NCBI GenBank assembly: GCA_963724805.1
Contig: CAVRWA010000014.1
Location: 1,488,001 to 1,552,000 of the forward strand
Length of the DNA: 64,000 nt
Source: CAVQZA01 sp963724805
Lineage (GTDB): Bacteria > Actinomycetota > Thermoleophilia > Gaiellales > Gaiellaceae
Direction: 5' to 3'
The stretch's first letter is position 1, and each line of letters opens with the position of its first letter. Below the pieces are notes generated by a model that saw only the letters and a program-made list of their open reading frames with translations, did not search any database and was not told the DNA's origin. The position numbers and the translations under genes were made by a program. This document shows, in pieces, positions 60,104 through 64,000 of the stretch.

Positions 60104-60748
60104 ATGGTCACCGTCGCTCGCGGGGCAATCGCCGTCGTCGCGGCAACCCTTGTTTGCGGCTGCGGCGGAGGCAAGGAGCAGAAGCTGCTGTTCACTGCCG
60201 CCGATGTCACGCGGATCGCGAGCGTCGGGCCGGTGGCGCCCGGCTGGACCTGGCCACGGGATCCGGAGAAACCGGCCGCGGCGGACTCCTCGACGGAATC
60301 GGCCCCGAACGACCCTCTTCTGGTCAGGCTGAAAAGGCAGATGGCCGGCCTCGTCGACATCGCAGAGGCGTCGAACGAGTGGCGGGACAACAACAAGTTG
60401 GGTCACCTCGACCTGGGTGTCTTCGGGAGCGCTGACGACGCCGGCAAGGCGTTCGCCGCGTCCAACGCCTTCTCACGCGGCTGGGGTGCGAGAAGCGGAC
60501 ACATCACGAAGGCCGCGGAGATCGACGGCCTCGGTGACGAGGCCTGGGTCCTCTGGGTGGGAGGCCCCGGGACACAGGTGACGTATCACTGGCGCCGAGG
60601 CAACCTCACGCTCGAAGCACACGTGCAATGCTTCGGGATGTGCCCCGGCGACGTCGATGCCGCCGCGCATGCGTGGGCCGACGCGATCGACGCGGAGGCG
60701 CGGGCTCGTCCGTGGAGGGTCGGCGGAATGGTCGGGAGTGCCCCGTGA
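60104..60748 (+). CDS. Lipoprotein of unknown function
   Basis: A 214-residue lipoprotein with signal ARGAIAVVAATLVCGCGGGKE, where the lipobox Cys is followed by a Gly run. The mature part has SNEWRDNNKLGHLDLGVFGSADDAGKAFAASNAF, and the later GDEAWVLWVGGPGTQVTYHWRRGNLTLEAHVQ resembles exported proteins with a single compact domain. It follows the ABC exporter; no function is recognised. Confidence 0.72.
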   Translation: MVTVARGAIAVVAATLVCGCGGGKEQKLLFTAADVTRIASVGPVAPGWTWPRDPEKPAAADSSTESAPNDPLLVRLKRQMAGLVDIAEASNEWRDNNKLGHLDLGVFGSADDAGKAFAASNAFSRGWGARSGHITKAAEIDGLGDEAWVLWVGGPGTQVTYHWRRGNLTLEAHVQCFGMCPGDVDAAAHAWADAIDAEARARPWRVGGMVGSAP

Positions 60749-60762
60749 GCCGTCGAGCCGGC

Positions 60763-61131
60763 TCACCCGGGGCGCCGAGGGCGGAACCCCGAGCAGAGAA
60801 GGTCCGCGTGCTTGATGCGATCGGCGTCGACCGAGCAAAAGAGGTGCTGCTCGACGAGGAAGGGCTCGCCTTCCTCGACTCCCCGGAAACGGTATGAGAT
60901 GTGGAGCCTGTCCTCGACTTCATCGGTCGTCGCATCGACGAGGCTCAGCTCTGTCGAGTCCGCGAACCACCCGGCGATCAACGAAGCTGCCTCGACCGCG
61001 CCGAAGCGCTCTCTGAGACCCGGAGGTGTGAGGCCGCGGAACTCGGCGTCGGGCGCGAAGCATGCTGCGATCGCACTCGCGTCCTGCGCCGCGACGGCAG
61101 CGATCAAGCGATCCCCCAGCGACGTTGCCAC
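60763..61131 (-). CDS. SnoaL/NTF2-like protein
   Basis: A 122-residue NTF2-fold protein: LIAAVAAQDASAIAACFAPDAEFRGL, then LHISYRFRGVEEGEPFLVEQHLFCSVDAD. The GTG start is six bases after TAGGCT on the minus strand (61138-61143). It is divergent from a methyltransferase gene. A likely small-molecule binding or cyclase fold; the ligand is unknown. Confidence 0.82.
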   Translation of the reverse strand: MATSLGDRLIAAVAAQDASAIAACFAPDAEFRGLTPPGLRERFGAVEAASLIAGWFADSTELSLVDATTDEVEDRLHISYRFRGVEEGEPFLVEQHLFCSVDADRIKHADLLCSGFRPRRPG

Positions 61132-61195
61132 GGCACAAGCCTAGCGAGGCCCGGGCCGGGCGACGCGCGCCGCTGAGGCGTAGCATCGGCGTGCC
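61132..61195. promoter_or_regulatory. Divergent promoter region between SnoaL-like and methyltransferase genes
   Basis: AGCCTA at 61138-61143 is a TAGGCT minus-10 on the minus strand (six bases to its GTG). TAGCAT at 61181-61186 faces the plus-strand GTG at 61196 with nine bases between, so both genes look leaderless. Confidence 0.5.
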
Positions 61196-61900
61196 GTGAG
61201 CAGTGCTGACATGCGCGCCGAGAGGCTGCAGGCGTTGGGCCTGGGTGACGAGGATCTCGCTGCGTGGCGTGAAAGTGGTTTGCCTGAAGACGGCTTCGAC
61301 GACTGGCTGACCGATCGGGTCGCGCGGCGCCCGAGCGGCACGCGTGCGCGGGAGGTGTACGGCGCGGACGACGTTCACGAGTGGGCACGGCGCGCGATCC
61401 TCGACGCGCTCGCGCTCGGACCGGACGACCATCTGCTCGAGCTCGGCTGCGGCGGCGGTCTCTTGCTACGCGACGCGCTCGCGACCGGCGCGCGTGCAAC
61501 GGGGATCGACCACAGCGAGGAGATGGTCGCGCTCGCATCCGAGCGTGCGACCGCGGCAGAGGTGGTGCTCGGTGAGGCGGAGAGCGTGCCGTTCGCCGAC
61601 GGAGAATTTACGGCTGTCGCGATGTCCGTCGTCTTCTTCTTCCTCGATGACCCGATCGGGGTCTTGCGCGAGTGCCGCCGCGTGCTGCGAGCCGACGGCC
61701 GTCTCGCCGTCTACACGACCGCCCCGGAGTTGCGCGGGACCCCGGCCGCGCCGGAGCCGATCGCAAGCCGCGGCCACTTCTATTCGGACGAGGAGCTCGC
61801 CGAGCTCGGGCGACGCGCGGGGTTGAGCGGGGTCGAGGTGCGCAACGACCGCGGCGGGCAGCTGTTGACCGGGCGCACCTGCGCGATGCCGTCGGGATAA
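61196..61900 (+). CDS. SAM-dependent class I methyltransferase
   Basis: A 234-residue methyltransferase with motif I LLELGCGGGLLLRDALATG, IDHSEEMVALASERA, LGEAESVPFADGEFTAVAMSVVFFFLDDP and GRLAVYTTAPELRG. The family is Methyltransf_11. It is followed by a cupin whose minus-10 overlaps this stop. Context does not reveal the substrate. Confidence 0.88.
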   Translation: MSSADMRAERLQALGLGDEDLAAWRESGLPEDGFDDWLTDRVARRPSGTRAREVYGADDVHEWARRAILDALALGPDDHLLELGCGGGLLLRDALATGARATGIDHSEEMVALASERATAAEVVLGEAESVPFADGEFTAVAMSVVFFFLDDPIGVLRECRRVLRADGRLAVYTTAPELRGTPAAPEPIASRGHFYSDEELAELGRRAGLSGVEVRNDRGGQLLTGRTCAMPSG

Positions 61901-61909
61901 TGTGGCGGC

Positions 61910-62362
61910 ATGGCGTCGGTCAACATCTTCACCGCCGAGAACCTGGAGGGCAGGATCGACGTGAGCCGCGCCGTCGGCTCGGCGGTGACCGCCATGTACA
62001 TCTACGACCTCGCGCCCGGTCAGAGCTCGTGCCCGTATCACTACGAGTACGAGGAGGAATGGTTGCTGGTCGTCGACGGCGACGTCGTGATGCGCACACC
62101 CGACGGGGAGCGAACGGCGGCACGCGGAGACCTCGTGTGCTTCCCGGCCGGTCCGGGTGGAGCGCACAAGATCATGAACCGAAGCGAGTCACCGGCGAGG
62201 GTGTTGGTGTTCTCGAGCACGCGGGTGCCGGCCGTGTCCGTCTATCCGGACAGCGACAAGATCGGGGTCTTCCCAGGTGACGAGGCAAACGAGCTGATCT
62301 TCAAGCGCGGCACGGCGGTGCCGTGGTCGGAGGGCGAGGAAGGCTGGGAGAAAGCCGACTGA
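61910..62362 (+). CDS. Cupin-domain protein
   Basis: A 150-residue cupin: SSCPYHYEYEEEWLLVVDGDVVMRTP and LVCFPAGPGGAHKIMNRSESPARVLVFSS give both motifs with His/Glu ligands. TAATGT at 61898-61903, overlapping the upstream stop, lies six bases before the ATG. A short C-terminal extension follows. Confidence 0.86.
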   Translation: MASVNIFTAENLEGRIDVSRAVGSAVTAMYIYDLAPGQSSCPYHYEYEEEWLLVVDGDVVMRTPDGERTAARGDLVCFPAGPGGAHKIMNRSESPARVLVFSSTRVPAVSVYPDSDKIGVFPGDEANELIFKRGTAVPWSEGEEGWEKAD

Positions 62363-62430
62363 GGCGATCGACGGGTTTGCGTGGCGCCGTGTCGTCCCTT
62401 CGGGGATCGGGATCCCGCCCTGGGATTGGA

Positions 62431-62949
62431 GTGACCTTCAGCCGTAGAGGGGCAACGCTCGAGAATGACACCCGAACGACGTCGCTGTTCACGGACATCG
62501 TCGGTGCCACCGAGCTTGCCGTGCGGATCGGCGACGCGGCCTGGGCGGAGTTACTCGAGCGCCACAACGCAGTCGTCCGCGCGCAGCTGAATGCGTTTGG
62601 TGGCCGGGAGATGGACACCGCGGGTGACGGATTCTTCGCGGTGTTCGCGGGTGTTCCCGACGCGCTCTCGGCCGCCACCGCGATCCGGGAGGTGGTACGG
62701 CCGCTGGGCCCCTCTCTCCGAGTTGGCCTTCACACCGGGGACTGCTTCGTGGTGGACGACAAATGCACGGGCCTCGCGATCCACCTCGGTGCGCGCATCG
62801 TTGCGCTCGCGGAGCCGGACGAAGTCCTCGTTTCGCAGGCCGTGCGTGACGCCGCGGGACCGAGGTTTCACTTCGTCGGGCGGGGAACTCACGCACTCCG
62901 GGGAATCCCGGGCGAGTGGACGCTCTATGCGCTCGTCAATACCTCCTGA
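62431..62949 (+). CDS. Class III adenylate/guanylate cyclase-domain protein
   Basis: A 172-residue single cyclase homology domain. The metal-binding Asp residues are in SLFTDIVGATELA and DTAGDGFFAVFAG, and RVGLHTGDC follows. The residue before DTAGDG that specifies adenine is Met rather than Lys (GREMDTAGD), so activity or substrate is uncertain. The GTG given is favoured by a preceding GGATTGGA; an earlier in-frame GTG at 62323 is possible but its product overlaps the cupin. Confidence 0.82.
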   Translation: MTFSRRGATLENDTRTTSLFTDIVGATELAVRIGDAAWAELLERHNAVVRAQLNAFGGREMDTAGDGFFAVFAGVPDALSAATAIREVVRPLGPSLRVGLHTGDCFVVDDKCTGLAIHLGARIVALAEPDEVLVSQAVRDAAGPRFHFVGRGTHALRGIPGEWTLYALVNTS

Positions 62950-62958
62950 GGAGCTGAG

Positions 62959-63891
62959 ATGGAGTTCGGTGTACACCTTCCGCTGATCTCGTTCGCAGGC
63001 GAGCAACGCTCCCTCGATGAGCTGCTCGCGTTCACGGAGACTGCGCGCGATCTCGGTTACACGTACCTCTGTGCGAACGACCATCTCGTGTTCTCGCGCG
63101 CGTGGCTCGACGGGCCGACGGCACTGGCCGCCGTGCTCGCGCACAGTGGTCAGATGACGCTCGCGACGACCGTCGCCGTGCCCGTGCTTCGTGGACCGGC
63201 AGCAACCGCGAAGATCCTCGCCGCGATCGACCTGTTGTCCGGCGGCCGTCTGGTGGTCGGACTCGGTCCCGGTTCGTCTGCTCGCGACTACGAGCTGGTC
63301 GGCGTGGCATTCGAGGAGCGCTGGAAGCGGCTGGACGAGGCGGTGCAGGCGCTGCGCGCGTACTGGCGAGCCGATGACGTCGTGTTCGAGGGTGCGTTCT
63401 ACTCCACTGCCGGCTTCACCCTTGCCCCGACGCCGGCGCAGCGCCCCGGTCCACCGATCTGGATCGGGAGCTGGGGATCGCCGGCGGGGCTGAGACGCGT
63501 GGCGCGCCTTGCCGATGGTTGGCTCGCCTCCGGCTACAACACGACCCCGGAACTCTTCGCTCAGGCCTGGCTCGACGTCCAGGCAGAGGTGACGGCACAC
63601 GGGCGCGACGTCGCGCGGTTCCCGAACGGCATCGCAACGATGTGGTGCTACGTCACCGAGGACCGGGCACGCGCCGACGCCGTGCTCACGGACGTGCTGG
63701 CGCCGATGCTCAGTCGTCCCCCGGAGCAGCTCCGCGCGATCCTGCCGATCGGTTCGGCGGAGGAGTGCGCTGAGAAGCTGCTGCCGTACGCCCGTGCGGG
63801 CGCGCAACGCGTCTTCCTCTGGCCGCTCGCCGACGAGTGCGCTCAGCTGGAGGTGTTCCGCGAGCGCGTCGTGCCACTGCTCGAGACCTAG
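62959..63891 (+). CDS. LLM-class F420-dependent oxidoreductase
   Basis: A 310-residue luciferase-like TIM-barrel enzyme. It starts MEFGVHLPLISFAGEQRSLDE, with the pattern LATTVAVPVLRGPAATAKILAAIDLLSGGRLVVGLGPGSSARDYEL and GPPIWIGSWGSPAGLRRVARLADGWL kept as in F420-dependent reductases. GAGGAGCTGAG precedes the ATG. The TAG stop lies in the CTAG at the insertion-sequence boundary, so the gene ends exactly at the element. Confidence 0.88.
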   Translation: MEFGVHLPLISFAGEQRSLDELLAFTETARDLGYTYLCANDHLVFSRAWLDGPTALAAVLAHSGQMTLATTVAVPVLRGPAATAKILAAIDLLSGGRLVVGLGPGSSARDYELVGVAFEERWKRLDEAVQALRAYWRADDVVFEGAFYSTAGFTLAPTPAQRPGPPIWIGSWGSPAGLRRVARLADGWLASGYNTTPELFAQAWLDVQAEVTAHGRDVARFPNGIATMWCYVTEDRARADAVLTDVLAPMLSRPPEQLRAILPIGSAEECAEKLLPYARAGAQRVFLWPLADECAQLEVFRERVVPLLET

Positions 63892-64000
63892 CTGTAGTTC
63901 CCAAGGACGTTGTTCAGCTCGCTGAGGCGGGTGCCGGGCGGCTTGTGTTGGAGGCTGCCGTGGGGTCTGTGCCAGTTGTAGTGGTCGAGCCATGGTTGGA
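63888..64000 (-). CDS. IS481-family transposase, C-terminal end (rest outside window)
   Basis: Only the last 36 codons are visible. Read on the minus strand they give LDHYNWHRPHGSL, then PPGTRLSELNNVLGNYS and TAG. The YNxxRPHxSL pattern is the signature C-terminus of the rve integrase domain of IS481/IS3-like transposases. The TAG stop overlaps the stop of the LLM gene on the other strand by four bases. Confidence 0.88.
   Translation of the reverse strand, partial: QPWLDHYNWHRPHGSLQHKPPGTRLSELNNVLGNYS
63893..64000 (-). mobile_element. IS481-family insertion sequence, right end at the window edge
   Basis: The element end is placed at TGTAGTTCC (63893), immediately after CCTAGC (63887-63892). 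IS481 is reported to insert into NCTAGN with a six-base duplication, and this hexamer fits. The other end is outside the window, so the duplication cannot be checked here. Confidence 0.65.

Noticed and set aside
1..64000. tRNA, rRNA or prophage genes
   Set aside because: No cloverleaf-like sequences ending in CCA, no rRNA signatures and no phage structural genes were recognised in reading the window. A covariance-model search would be needed to exclude small RNAs.

Overview
The window is a gene-dense, very GC-rich (roughly 70%) bacterial chromosome segment carrying about 78 protein genes. I saw no rRNA, tRNA, CRISPR array or prophage. The gene set points to an actinomycetote of the Thermoleophilia type (Gaiellales or Solirubrobacterales): a PilMNO/PilC type IV pilus locus in a high-GC actinobacterial background, LtrA, QueF, F420-type LLM oxidoreductases, many GTG starts, and a small secreted protein with an N-terminus that I recognise as common in that class. 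This placement is inference from gene content. Many genes have a TANNNT hexamer 6-9 nt before the start codon, which suggests widespread leaderless transcription.

Layout. 1-5.1 kb: type IV pilus assembly genes pilM (cut by the left edge), pilN, pilO, a PilP-position gene, a minor prepilin on the opposite strand, and pilC. 5.3-6.9 kb: two secreted proteins, one with an HExxH motif. 6.9-12.5 kb: a sulfur-handling locus, with an ArsR regulator and a frameshifted MMPL exporter facing thioredoxin, OsmC, an SQR-like flavoprotein, a TusE/DsrC-like carrier and a DsrE-like protein. 12.5-15.1 kb: a two-component system and a DUF3054 protein. 15.1-20.1 kb: an ABC-2 exporter and a peptide-type solute-binding lipoprotein. 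20.1-24.2 kb: transaldolase, a secreted helical protein and a second two-component system. 24.2-30.4 kb: a Gfo/Idh/MocA oxidoreductase facing glcDEF plus malate synthase, a glycolate-to-malate route. 30.8-39.7 kb: a molybdenum hydroxylase locus, with maturation genes (coxD-like, coxE-like, xdhC-like, a hydrolase) on one strand and structural genes on the other. Its molybdopterin large subunit is split into two genes, and a cupin, an SDR and a tautomerase follow.

39.7-63.9 kb is a mosaic of small enzymes in short operons: four GNATs, three cupins, five SAM methyltransferases (one frameshifted), three VOC proteins, two SnoaL-like proteins, aminoglycoside-enzyme relatives, LtrA, QueF, a delta-60 repeat protein, an ABC exporter, a class III cyclase-like protein and an LLM oxidoreductase. 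The right edge runs into an IS481-family insertion sequence. Its end abuts a CTAG target that supplies the stop codon of the neighbouring gene and of the transposase.

Two single-base frameshifts (near 8.74 kb and 57.04 kb) interrupt otherwise well-conserved genes. They are either assembly errors or recent lesions. Palindromic TCCGGGGTC/GACCCCGGA repeats sit in two of the three largest intergenic gaps.
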